Below, piece by piece: positions 34,198 to 42,571 of a stretch of 64,000 nt of DNA (its first letter is position 1; every line of letters begins with the position of its first letter). This DNA comes from Glacieibacterium sp965200405 (GTDB lineage Bacteria > Pseudomonadota > Alphaproteobacteria > Sphingomonadales > Sphingomonadaceae). Position numbers and translations under genes: made by a program. The stretch spans positions 1,798,001-1,862,000 of the forward strand of contig NZ_OZ241356.1 in NCBI RefSeq assembly GCF_965200405.1, in the 5' to 3' direction. The notes beneath the pieces were generated by a model. It was not told where the DNA came from. It ran no database searches and saw nothing but the letters and a program-made list of their open reading frames with translations.

Positions 34198-35774
34198 TAC
34201 GAGAGTGTCTCCGCGATCAGCCGGCGGGTCTCCGCCAGGCCGTAAAGCTTGATGAACGAGCCCATTCGTGGGCCCTGCGACGTGCCGAGCAAGGTTTCGT
34301 ACAGCGCCTTGAACCAGTCGCGCAGCGGTTCGAAGCCCGCTGCCTTGCCTGCCTCATAGACCTCGAACTGAAACGCCTCGGCGTCGGCATCGGGCCCGAG
34401 AGCGGCAAGGCGGGCGTCGAGATCGCGCAGTGCGGCGGCTTCACGGGCGTCGGGAGCGCGGCGCTGCAGGCCGGGCAGGACGAAGTCGCGGGCGTAGCGG
34501 ATGGCATAGCCGACCAGCGCATCGATCTCGGGATGGGTCGCCGCGCTGGTGCCCGGGACATAGCGCGAGACGAACCCCCACAGCACGGCGGCATCGTCGG
34601 TGCCGGCGACGGTGACCAGGTTGAGCAGCAGGCCGAAGGTCAGCGGCATCTCGACCGCGGGCGGGTTGCCGTGGTGGATATGGTACACCGGATTGCCGAG
34701 GCGCTGCTCGACCGCCTGCCCGGGAAACGAAGCGAGAAACTGGTAATATTCGTCGACCGCCTTGGGAATGACGTCGAAATGCAGGCGCTTGGCCTTGCGC
34801 GGGTTCTGGTACATGTACAGCGCCAGCGTTTCCGGGGCGGCGTAGGTCAGCCATTGCTCGATGGTCAGGCCGTTGTTCTTCGACTTGGAGATCTTCGCCC
34901 CCTCCGCATCGAGGAACAGCTCGTAGTTGAAGCCCTCCGGTGGGCGCGCCCCGAGGATGCGGGTGACGGCGCTCGACAGGGTGACTGAATCGATCAGGTC
35001 CTTGCCCGCCATCTCGTAATCGACGCCGAGCGCGACCCAGCGCATCGCCCAGTCGACCTTCCACTGCAGCTTCACATGGCCGCCGGTGACCGGCACCGTC
35101 ACCGTCTCGCCCGACTTCGGATCGGCGTAGCTGACCGTTCCCGCCTCGACGTTGCGGCCCGTCAGCGGCACCTGTAGGACTTCGCCGGTGACCGGGTCGA
35201 GCGGCAGGAACGGCGAATAGGTCGCCCGGCGGTCGGGTCCGAGGGTCGGCAGGATCGTCCCGATCACCGCATCATAGCTCGCCAGCACCCGCAGCAAGGT
35301 CGCGTCGAAGCGCCCCGAGGCATAGCAGTCGGTCGACGACAGGAACTCATAGTCGAACCCGAAGCGGTCGAGGAAGGCGCGCAGCCGGGCGTTGTTGTGT
35401 GCGCCGAAGCTGGAGTGCGTGCCGAACGGGTCAGGCACGCGGGTCAGCGGCTGGCCGAGATGGGCGCGCAGCATGTCCTCCTGCGGCAGCCCAGGCGGCA
35501 CCTTGCGAAAGCCGTCCATATCGTCGGAAAAGGCAATCAGCCGGGTCGGCACGCCGGGCATCATCACCTCGAAGGCGCGGCGCACCATCGTCGTCCGCGC
35601 GACCTCGCCGAAGGTGCCGATGTGCGGCAGGCCCGAGGGGCCGTAGCCGGTCTCGAAGATCACCCCGGCCTCGGGGAATCCGTCCTTGTAGCGCGCGACC
35701 AGTTTGCGCGCCTCCTCGAACGGCCAGGCCTTGGAGACGAGCGCCGCATCGCGCAGGGTGGTTTCATCGGTCAT
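34197..35774 (-). CDS. lysK: Lysyl-tRNA synthetase, class I
   Basis: A 525-residue aminoacyl-tRNA synthetase of the archaeal/alphaproteobacterial class I type. The HIGH motif is GLPHIGTFGEVART near residue 48, and the KMSKS-like loop is AKISKSKNNG near residue 290. Other family blocks are IAFSDDMDGFRKVP and GKDLIDSVTLSSAV. The length is as expected. A hairpin followed by a T run lies just upstream of the start codon. Downstream it is coupled to the TPR-like gene. Confidence 0.96.
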   Translation of the reverse strand: MTDETTLRDAALVSKAWPFEEARKLVARYKDGFPEAGVIFETGYGPSGLPHIGTFGEVARTTMVRRAFEVMMPGVPTRLIAFSDDMDGFRKVPPGLPQEDMLRAHLGQPLTRVPDPFGTHSSFGAHNNARLRAFLDRFGFDYEFLSSTDCYASGRFDATLLRVLASYDAVIGTILPTLGPDRRATYSPFLPLDPVTGEVLQVPLTGRNVEAGTVSYADPKSGETVTVPVTGGHVKLQWKVDWAMRWVALGVDYEMAGKDLIDSVTLSSAVTRILGARPPEGFNYELFLDAEGAKISKSKNNGLTIEQWLTYAAPETLALYMYQNPRKAKRLHFDVIPKAVDEYYQFLASFPGQAVEQRLGNPVYHIHHGNPPAVEMPLTFGLLLNLVTVAGTDDAAVLWGFVSRYVPGTSAATHPEIDALVGYAIRYARDFVLPGLQRRAPDAREAAALRDLDARLAALGPDADAEAFQFEVYEAGKAAGFEPLRDWFKALYETLLGTSQGPRMGSFIKLYGLAETRRLIAETLS

Positions 35775-35789
35775 TGTTGCGGTGTCGGG

Positions 35790-35815
35790 AAAAACCTCCC
35801 GCGTGGCAAGGGAGG
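35790..35815 (-). terminator. Terminator-like hairpin in the lysK leader
   Basis: On the minus strand cctccc-ttgccacgc-gggagg is followed by five T, ending 15 bases before the lysK ATG. No minus-strand gene lies upstream to be terminated (dinG is divergent), so this is within the lysK leader and could attenuate it. Alternatively it is a decayed REP-like palindrome. Confidence 0.45.
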
Positions 35816-36000
35816 GCGTGCCCGCGCACTCTCCTTAAGTATCCATTTTTGAGCGTCACCGTATCGTCGCCAAGTCGAACACGGTCGGCCCATCACTGCA
35901 CCGCCGCGACGGCATTATTATCGCACAGGATGGCGTTCCGGTTGCGAGACCGCGTGCCGCGACGCTTGTTGCCGGTTCGTTCCAACGCTAGACAGGAAGG

Positions 36001-38724
36001 GTGAGTGTCACGCCGTCCTATCCCGCGATCGTCGCCAATCATGGCGGCGTGTGGATCGCCGAGACCGACGGGCGGGTCGAGATGATCAACACCCGGGCGG
36101 CGATCCGCCGGGCAGGGGATACGCCACTGCTGATGCTCAACGCGGCGGTGACCGCCAGCCGGCTGGGCTATCCCGAACTGTCGGGCCTCGACCTGCTGGA
36201 GCTGTTCGCCTTCGTTCACCCGGCGAAATTCGCGGTGCCGACTGCCAGCGGCCTGGCGGTGGCGCTCGGCCTGCCGGCGCCGGAAGGGCAGGGCGCCGAG
36301 GCGCTGTTCCTGCAGGCCGCGGCGGGCAAGTTGCTCGATACACTGGAAGATGGCGGATGGGCGGAGCGGCACGGTGCGTGGAGCATCGCGCAGACGCTGA
36401 CCCGGCTGCGCTGGTCGTGGAGCGGCGAGATCGGCAAGCGGCTGAAGCAGCCGGCCAAGCCCGAGCGCCTGTTGTTCTCGACACTGCCGAAATGGGAGGA
36501 AGCCCCGGCCCGGCCGCGACCGCGCGACATCGCCATGCCGGACGGTGCGGTCGATGCGAAACTGGAAAAGCTGCTCGGCATCGGCGCCGAAAAGCGCATC
36601 GGTCAGCGTGATTTCGGACGGGCAGCGAGCCATGCGTTCCGGCCGCGCAGCATGGCGACGGCGCCCAACGTCGTGCTGGCGGAGGCGGGGACCGGTATCG
36701 GCAAGACGCTGGGCTATCTGGCACCGGCGTCGTTATGGGCGGCGGAGGCGGGCGGCACGGTGTGGCTGTCGACCTATACCAAGGCTCTGCAGCGCCAGCT
36801 CGATGCCGAGGCGGGGCGCGCCTATCCCGATGCGGCGACAAAGCGGACCAAGGTCGTGGTGCGCAAGGGACGGGAGAATTACCTGTGCCTGCTCAATCTG
36901 GAAGACGCGATGCAGGGCGGCTTTTCGGGCCGCGCCGGGATCTTTGCGCAACTGGCGGCGCGCTGGGCGGAATATAGCCGCGACGGTGACATGGTCGGGG
37001 GAGACCTGCCGGGCTGGCTGGCGAACCTGTTCGGCAAGGCGGCGCTGGGCGGGCTGACCGACCGGCGCGGCGAGTGCATCTATGCGGGTTGCCCGCACTA
37101 CCGGACCTGCTTCATCGAACGCTCGGCTCGCGCTTCGGCGCAGGCGGACCTGGTGATCGCCAACCACGCGCTGGTGATGATCAACGCCGTGCGCGAGCGC
37201 GCCGAGGCCGGGCGGATGACACGGATCGTCTTCGACGAGGGGCATCACCTGTTCGACGCGGCGGATTCGACCTTTGCGCTGCACCTTTCGGCGCGCGAGG
37301 CGATCGAGCTGCGCAGCTGGATATTGGGGCCGGAGAAGGCGGCACGCGGGCGCCGGCGCGGGCTGGCGGCGCGGCTGTCGGACGTCATCAGCTATGACGA
37401 TGCCGGGGCGCTGGCGCTGGAGGCGGCGGCCAAGGCGGCGCGCGACCTGCCCTCCGAAGGCTGGGGCCAGCGCTTGATGGCGGCGGAGCCGAACGGCCCG
37501 GTCGAGGCGCTGCTGGTCGCTGTACGCGGGCAAGTCCACGCGCGCGCCGACGGCCACGAGGCCGGGTACAGCCTGGAGAGCGAGGTCGCCGAAGTGCTGC
37601 CCGCCGTGATCGAGGCGAGCGTCGCGGCACTGGCGGCTTTCGAGACGCTGGCGGCGCCGCTGCTGGCCCTGGAGGCGCGGCTGGTCGCGGTGCTGGAGGA
37701 AGCGCCGGACTGGCTCGACGGGCCGGGGCGGGCGCGGCTCGACGGCGCGGCGGCGGGATTGCGGCTGCGGGCGCAGATGCTGGCGGCCTGGGGTGTGTTG
37801 CTGGCGCGGCTGGGTGGCCCGGCGGATCCGGACTTCATCGACTGGTTCGCCGTCGACCGGGTCGAGGGACGCGAATACGACGTCGGCATCCACCGTCACT
37901 GGCTCGATCCGACGCGGCCGTTCGCCAAGGCTGTACTGGAGCCGGCGCATGGCGTGCTGGTAACCTCGGCAACCTTGCGCGCCCGTGGTGCGACCGGGGA
38001 TGCCGAGAGCTGGCGCGACACCGAGATGCGGACGGGAGCGACTCACCTCGCCCTGCCGCCGCAGCGCTTCGCGGTCGACAGCCCGTTCGACTATGCCGGC
38101 AACGCGCGGGTGCTGATCGTTACCGACATCCGGCGCGGCGACATCCCGGCGCTGGCGGCGGCGTACAAGCGGCTGATCGAGGCGGCGGAGGGCGGTACGC
38201 TGGGGCTGTTCACCGCGATCGCGCGGCTGAAAGCGGTTCATGCGCGCATCGCCGATCCGCTCAGCCGGGCCGGGCTGCCGCTGTTTGCCCAGCATGTCGA
38301 TCCGATCGACACCGGCACCTTGGTCGATATCTTCCGCGCCGACCCGCGCGCCAGCCTGCTCGGCACCGACGCGTTGCGCGACGGCGTCGACGTGCCGGGC
38401 CAGTCGCTGCGGCTGGTCGTCATGGAGGGTGTCCCCTGGCCGCGCCCGACCGTGCTGCATGCTGCCCGTCGCGCGGCCTTCGGTGGTGCAGCCTATGACG
38501 ATTTGGTGACGCAGGGGCGGCTGGCGCAGGCGTTCGGGCGGCTGATCCGCCGCGCCGACGACCGCGGCATTTTCGTATTGCTAGGGCCTGCGGTGCCGTC
38601 GCGGCTGCTGACCGCATTTCCCGGCGGAGTGCGGACGGAGCGCATCCTGCTCGACGATGCGGTGGCGGCGGTGGCTGAGATGACCCGGTCGGGTGTTAGC
38701 GGAGTCTTGACGCCGACCGCGTGA
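36001..38724 (+). CDS. ATP-dependent helicase, DinG/XPD-like
   Basis: A 907-residue superfamily 2 helicase. The N-terminal ~200 residues (AIVANHGGVWIAETDGRVEM, LDLLELFAFVHPAKFAVPT) may be a degenerate exonuclease-like domain; no catalytic acidic set is evident. The helicase core has Walker A LAEAGTGIGKTLGYLAP, iron-sulfur cysteines in ENYLCLLN and GECIYAGCPHYRTCF (four Cys), and Walker B VFDEGHHLFDAADS. C-terminal motifs include LLGTDALRDGVDVPGQSLR and QAFGRLIRRADDRG. It probably unwinds damaged or R-loop DNA. The start is GTG with aggaagg just upstream. Confidence 0.9.
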   Translation: MSVTPSYPAIVANHGGVWIAETDGRVEMINTRAAIRRAGDTPLLMLNAAVTASRLGYPELSGLDLLELFAFVHPAKFAVPTASGLAVALGLPAPEGQGAEALFLQAAAGKLLDTLEDGGWAERHGAWSIAQTLTRLRWSWSGEIGKRLKQPAKPERLLFSTLPKWEEAPARPRPRDIAMPDGAVDAKLEKLLGIGAEKRIGQRDFGRAASHAFRPRSMATAPNVVLAEAGTGIGKTLGYLAPASLWAAEAGGTVWLSTYTKALQRQLDAEAGRAYPDAATKRTKVVVRKGRENYLCLLNLEDAMQGGFSGRAGIFAQLAARWAEYSRDGDMVGGDLPGWLANLFGKAALGGLTDRRGECIYAGCPHYRTCFIERSARASAQADLVIANHALVMINAVRERAEAGRMTRIVFDEGHHLFDAADSTFALHLSAREAIELRSWILGPEKAARGRRRGLAARLSDVISYDDAGALALEAAAKAARDLPSEGWGQRLMAAEPNGPVEALLVAVRGQVHARADGHEAGYSLESEVAEVLPAVIEASVAALAAFETLAAPLLALEARLVAVLEEAPDWLDGPGRARLDGAAAGLRLRAQMLAAWGVLLARLGGPADPDFIDWFAVDRVEGREYDVGIHRHWLDPTRPFAKAVLEPAHGVLVTSATLRARGATGDAESWRDTEMRTGATHLALPPQRFAVDSPFDYAGNARVLIVTDIRRGDIPALAAAYKRLIEAAEGGTLGLFTAIARLKAVHARIADPLSRAGLPLFAQHVDPIDTGTLVDIFRADPRASLLGTDALRDGVDVPGQSLRLVVMEGVPWPRPTVLHAARRAAFGGAAYDDLVTQGRLAQAFGRLIRRADDRGIFVLLGPAVPSRLLTAFPGGVRTERILLDDAVAAVAEMTRSGVSGVLTPTA

Positions 38725-38792
38725 ATGCATCTATGAAATGTAACGCGGCTCACGCATGGTGGGCCTTGGGGTTGGTTGCCGGGAACGATCGA

Positions 38793-39326
38793 TTGAAGAC
38801 GCTGACGCTGCTGCGCCATGCCAAATCGTCGTGGGACGATACCGTGGAGCGCGATTTCGACCGGCCGGTCAACGGCCGTGGCCGCCGTGCGGCTGCCCGC
38901 ATCGGGCGCTGGATCGCCGACGAGGGCCTGGATTTCGACCATGTCTGTGCCTCGCCCGCCGTACGTGTGCGCCAGACCATCGAGGGCGTCGAGGACGGCC
39001 TCGGCCGGATGCTCAAGCCGCTGTGGGACACTCGGGTGTACTTGTCGTCGTCGGCGACGCTGATGCTGCTGGTTCAGCAGTTCGGCGAGGCGAAGTCCGA
39101 TGCGTTGCTGGTCGGGCACAACCCGGGCTGCGAGGATTTGCTGCTGTCGCTGGTGCCGCCCGGTGGCGAGCTGCGCGGCGAGGCGGAGCTGAAATACCCG
39201 ACTGCGACACTGGCACGGATCGAGCTGGACATCGAGAAATGGACTGACATCGACGACAACGTCGGGCGCTTGGTGAAGTTCGTGCGGCCGCGGGATCTGG
39301 ATCCGACGCTGGGGCCGGACGACTAA
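38793..39326 (+). CDS. SixA-like histidine phosphatase family protein
   Basis: A 177-residue phosphoglycerate-mutase-fold phosphatase. The catalytic RHA motif occurs in KTLTLLRHAKSSWDDTVERD and the second His in LLVGHNPGCEDLLLSL; DFDRPVNGRGRRAA and CASPAVRVRQTIEG complete the SixA-type pattern. SixA removes phosphate from phosphohistidine proteins, including PTS/phosphorelay components. The start is taken as TTG at 38793 because family proteins begin MKTLTLLRHAKSSW; upstream in-frame ATGs (38721, 38733) would add non-conserved sequence. It ends 82 bases from the convergent SUF operon. Confidence 0.88.
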   Translation: MKTLTLLRHAKSSWDDTVERDFDRPVNGRGRRAAARIGRWIADEGLDFDHVCASPAVRVRQTIEGVEDGLGRMLKPLWDTRVYLSSSATLMLLVQQFGEAKSDALLVGHNPGCEDLLLSLVPPGGELRGEAELKYPTATLARIELDIEKWTDIDDNVGRLVKFVRPRDLDPTLGPDD

Positions 39327-39407
39327 TCTTCCGTCGCTCGCTGTCCCGGCCGCCTGTCTAGAGCGTCGGAGTACCAAGCGGCAGGTGCGATGACGGGCGG
39401 CAGGCGA

Positions 39408-39656
39408 TTAGTCGCCGCGGGCAGCCTTGCGCGCCGCTTTCTCGTCCTTGCGCTCCTGCTTGGCGCGCTCCTCGTCGAGCTTGCGCTCCTTGCGGCCGCG
39501 CTTCTCATCGGCTTCGGACTGGCTGGTGGTCAGCTTGTCGGCGGTCCAGCCGGCGACCTGGAAGGGCGCCTTGACGACGGCGACGGCGGTCGAGACGCAG
39601 CCCCCGAGCAACAGGGATAGTGCGACTAGACCGTGAAGCTCTCGCCGCATCCGCAT
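39408..39656 (-). CDS. Small lipoprotein with highly charged tail
   Basis: An 82-residue putative lipoprotein. The lipobox is LSLLLGGC near residue 20, followed by STAVAVVKAPFQVAGWTADKL and an extremely Lys/Arg/Glu-rich tail (EKRGRKERKLDEERAKQERK). It overlaps the 3' end of sufA by 31 bases (either of two ATGs, at 39656 or 39650), so it is the last cistron of the SUF transcript. Unknown function. The tail composition suggests a helix binding cell wall or nucleic acid, which is speculation. Confidence 0.7.
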   Translation of the reverse strand: MRMRRELHGLVALSLLLGGCVSTAVAVVKAPFQVAGWTADKLTTSQSEADEKRGRKERKLDEERAKQERKDEKAARKAARGD

Positions 39657-39994
39657 GCCCCCTTGGCGTTGGGATTGGTGAAGACGAACCCCGCGGTGAA
39701 GTCGTCCTCCTGCCAGTCCATCGTGCTGCCGATAAGGTACATCAGCGAGCCGCCATCGACATAGAGTATTCCGCCCGGGGTCGGCACCGCCTCGTCGCCG
39801 ATCTTGGGCTCGGCGACGTACGACAGGTCGTAGGCGAGGCCGGAACAGCCGCGCTTCGGCGTCGTCAGGCGGACGCCGGCGGTGCCCTCGGGAGCCTTAC
39901 TCATCAGGTGGGCGATGCGCTGGACGGCGCTGTCGGTCGCGATGATCGCCGGCGGGCGGACGCGTGCCGGGCGCGGAGCGGTGACGACCTCCAT
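39626..39994 (-). CDS. sufA: A-type iron-sulfur carrier, HesB/IscA/SufA family
   Basis: A 122-residue carrier that transfers clusters from the SufBCD scaffold to apo-proteins. The three conserved cysteines are in TPKRGCSGLAYDLSYV and KGACGCGESFTV. The 20-residue N-terminal extension (MEVVTAPRPARVRPPAI) is Pro/Arg-rich and longer than in E. coli SufA. Its start overlaps the sufT stop by one base (TGATG), and its end overlaps the small lipoprotein gene. Confidence 0.95.
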   Translation of the reverse strand: MEVVTAPRPARVRPPAIIATDSAVQRIAHLMSKAPEGTAGVRLTTPKRGCSGLAYDLSYVAEPKIGDEAVPTPGGILYVDGGSLMYLIGSTMDWQEDDFTAGFVFTNPNAKGACGCGESFTV

Positions 39995-40443
39995 CACAGC
40001 ATCCCCATTTCGAGCTTGGCCTCGTCGGACATCTTGCCCGGGTCCCATGGTGGATCCCAGACGAGCGCGACTTCGGCGGTGGCGATGCCGGGCACCGACA
40101 TGACGCGCATCTCGACTTCGCCGGGCATCGACTCCGCCACCGGGCAGTTCGGCGTGGTCAGCGTCATCGACACCTGGGCATGGCCCTCCTCGATCTCGAC
40201 ACCGTAGATCAGGCCGAGGTCGTAAATGTTGACCGGGATTTCCGGGTCGTAGATCGAGCGCAGCGCTTCGATGACGCTCTCGTACAGCTCGCCGCCCGGG
40301 CCATCCGCGGTCGCTTCGGCGGGCTGGGTGCGCAGGAAACCGTCCAGATAATCCGGCTCGCGTGCCATGCTCCCTACAGGCGGTGCCTTGGCGACCTCGG
40401 GGGCAGCCTCGACTTCCTCTATCGTGAACGTCCGCTCGTTCAT
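39994..40443 (-). CDS. sufT: SUF-associated DUF59 protein SufT
   Basis: A 149-residue protein of the MIP18/PaaD family that assists iron-sulfur maturation. The DUF59 core is ESVIEALRSIYDPEIPVNIYDLGLIYGV and MTLTTPNCPVAESMPGEVEM, including the reactive Cys of the TPNCP loop. The N-terminal ~45 residues (TFTIEEVEAAPEVAKAPPVG) are a flexible extension found in SUF-operon versions. It overlaps sufS by four bases and sufA by one. Confidence 0.93.
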   Translation of the reverse strand: MNERTFTIEEVEAAPEVAKAPPVGSMAREPDYLDGFLRTQPAEATADGPGGELYESVIEALRSIYDPEIPVNIYDLGLIYGVEIEEGHAQVSMTLTTPNCPVAESMPGEVEMRVMSVPGIATAEVALVWDPPWDPGKMSDEAKLEMGML

Positions 40444-41744
40444 CCGAAAATCCTCGTTACGCGACGCATGCCATCCAGCAACCGATCGACGTCGTCGCTG
40501 CCGTTATAGACCGCGAAGCTCGCCCGCGCCGTCGCTGGAACACCGAGCACGGTCATCAGCGGCTGGGCGCAGTGATGACCGGCGCGGATGGCGACGCCGC
40601 TCTCGTCCAAGATAGTGCCGATGTCGTGCGGATGCACCCCGTCGAGGGCGAACGAGACGATCCCGGCAGAATTTTCCGGCCCGAACAGTCGCACCGAATT
40701 GATCTGGCGCAGGCCTTCGCGTGCCTGGGTCGCCAGTGCACGTTCGTGCGCGTCGATAGTGCCGAGACCGATCGTGTTGACGTAGTCGATCGCCGCCGCC
40801 AGCCCGATCGCGCCGACGATATGCGGCGTACCCGCTTCGAAACGTTGCGGTGCCGGGGCGTAGGTGGTGCGCTCGAAGGTCACGGTCTCGATCATCGAGC
40901 CGCCGCCCTGCCACGGCGGCATGGCGTCGAGGATATCGGACCGCGCCCACAGCACGCCGATGCCGGTCGGGCCGTACAGCTTGTGACCGGAGAAGACGTA
41001 GAAGTCGGCGCCCGACGCCTGAACGTCGATGGCGATGCGCGGTGCTGCCTGGCAGCCATCGACGAGCAGCCTGGCCCCGACCGAATGCGCGGCGGCGGCG
41101 ATGCGGGTGACGTCGGCGACGCTGCCGAGCACGTTGGAGACATGCGCGATGGCGACGAGTTTCGTGCGTGGGGTGAGCAGCGCCTCCAGCGCGTCCTCGT
41201 CGATGCGGTGGTCGGCGGTCAGCGGCGCAACGTCGATCTCGATGCCGGTCCGGTCGCGGAGCAGCTGCCACGGCACGATGTTGCTGTGATGCTCCAGCGC
41301 CGACAACAGGATGCGGTCGCCGGCCTCGAGGCTGTTGCCCCAGCTATTGGCGACGAGGTTGATCGCCTCGGTCGCACCGCGCACGAAGACGACTTCGCTA
41401 GGGGAGCGTGCGTTGATGAAGGTGGCGACCGTCTGGCGCGCGGCTTCGAAACGCTCGGTCATGGTGGCGGAGCGAGCATAGACGCCGCGGTGGACCGTCG
41501 CATACTCGGGACCATAGGCGCGCGCGATGGCGTCGATGACGACACCGGGCTTTTGCGCTGTGGCGGCGGAGTCGAGATACGCCCAGCCGTCGGCGAGGCC
41601 CGGGAAGTCGGACCTTCTATCCCCCCTCCCGGAACGGGAGGGGACGGGGGAGGGACTTGGCATAAGCTCGGCAGCCGGACCTCGTGCAAGACCCATCCCC
41701 AGCCCTTCCCGTTCCGGGAAGGGAGCAGTAAGGGCGGCGCTCAT
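40440..41744 (-). CDS. sufS: Cysteine desulfurase SufS with repeat-derived N-terminal insert
   Basis: A 434-residue PLP enzyme that removes sulfur from cysteine for cluster assembly. The PLP lysine is in DFYVFSGHKLYGPTGIGVLW, and the active-site Cys is in AIRAGHHCAQPLM. Other blocks are YLDSAATAQKPGVVID and VFVRGATEAINLVANSW. Residues ~5-41 (with PEREGLGMGL and MPSPSPVPSRSGRG) are encoded by a dispersed palindromic repeat, absent from usual SufS proteins, which begin near RSDFPGLADGWAYLDS. No start codon exists after the repeat, so repeat sequence must be translated. Start at 41744 overlaps the sufD stop (ATGA). Confidence 0.95.
   Translation of the reverse strand: MSAALTAPFPEREGLGMGLARGPAAELMPSPSPVPSRSGRGDRRSDFPGLADGWAYLDSAATAQKPGVVIDAIARAYGPEYATVHRGVYARSATMTERFEAARQTVATFINARSPSEVVFVRGATEAINLVANSWGNSLEAGDRILLSALEHHSNIVPWQLLRDRTGIEIDVAPLTADHRIDEDALEALLTPRTKLVAIAHVSNVLGSVADVTRIAAAAHSVGARLLVDGCQAAPRIAIDVQASGADFYVFSGHKLYGPTGIGVLWARSDILDAMPPWQGGGSMIETVTFERTTYAPAPQRFEAGTPHIVGAIGLAAAIDYVNTIGLGTIDAHERALATQAREGLRQINSVRLFGPENSAGIVSFALDGVHPHDIGTILDESGVAIRAGHHCAQPLMTVLGVPATARASFAVYNGSDDVDRLLDGMRRVTRIFG
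41623..41731. repeat. Dispersed palindromic repeat, copy inside sufS
   Basis: Reverse-oriented match to bases 94-202, about 85% identical by eye over 109 bases, with arms ccggaacggg and cccgttccgg. It is inserted in frame near the 5' end of sufS without any stop, adding about 37 codons. Analogous to the Rickettsia palindromic elements that occur inside genes; homology to those is not implied. Confidence 0.85.
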
Positions 41745-42571
41745 ATCCGCTTCTCCAGCCACGCGATCGCCTCTGCCGACATCGCCTCGCGCACCGCCTC
41801 GTCGCGCACGCTGTCGAGCGCATCGCCGATGAAAGCCTGCGTCAGCAGCGCCTTGGCCGAGGCGGGATCGACGCCGCGGCTCTCCATGTAGAACAGCGCG
41901 TCGCGGTTAAGCTCGCCGACCGTCGCGCCGTGGGCGCACTTCACGTCGTCGGCGAAAATCTCCAGTTCGGGCTTGGCGTTGGCGGTCGCGGTGCGGGCGA
42001 GCAGCAGTGCCTTGACCGACTGCGAGGCGTCGGTCTTCTGCGCGTCGCGGGCGACCATCACCTTGCCGAGGTAATTGCCGATGGCGCGGTCGTCGGCAAC
42101 GATGCGCACGGTTTGGCGACTGGTGCCGTTGGGCTCGGCGTGGCGCATCGTCGTGACGATCTCCAGCGTCTGCGTCCCGCGCGCCAAATTGACGCCGTTG
42201 AGCTCGAAGTCAGCGCCGTCGCCCATCGTCACGTCGACGGCGATGCGCCCGAAGCGGCTGCCGTGCTGGAGGATGTCGACTTGGCACGATGCGCCTGCCG
42301 CGACATCGATCGTGTAAAGCTGCGTCGTCACCGCGGCGACGTCGCGCGCCTGGACGATACTCAGGTCGAGGCGGCCACCGGTCGCGACCGATACCGTAAC
42401 GCGGTCGTTGCGCCAGCCGTCGCCGGCCAGCCGCTCGGTCAGGCTGCGGGTTTCGCCGGAAGCGACGGTGATCTCGCGGGTTTCGCCGATGTCCTGCGGC
42501 CAGACTTCGGCAAGCGCGGTCAGGTCGCTATATCGCCAGGCCTCGTCGCGGCGGGTTGGGAGCGCCGTCAT
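41741..42571 (-). CDS. sufD: Fe-S cluster assembly protein SufD
   Basis: A 276-residue component of the SufBC2D scaffold. It has the SufBD beta-helix core (SCQVDILQHGSRFGRIAVDV; KALLLARTATANAKPELEIFADDVKCAHGATVGELNRDALFYM), with the conserved CAHGATVG and SRGVDPASAKALL blocks. It lacks most of the N-terminal helical domain of E. coli SufD (about 420 residues), as is common in sphingomonads. Overlaps sufC and sufS by four bases each. Confidence 0.93.
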   Translation of the reverse strand: MTALPTRRDEAWRYSDLTALAEVWPQDIGETREITVASGETRSLTERLAGDGWRNDRVTVSVATGGRLDLSIVQARDVAAVTTQLYTIDVAAGASCQVDILQHGSRFGRIAVDVTMGDGADFELNGVNLARGTQTLEIVTTMRHAEPNGTSRQTVRIVADDRAIGNYLGKVMVARDAQKTDASQSVKALLLARTATANAKPELEIFADDVKCAHGATVGELNRDALFYMESRGVDPASAKALLTQAFIGDALDSVRDEAVREAMSAEAIAWLEKRI

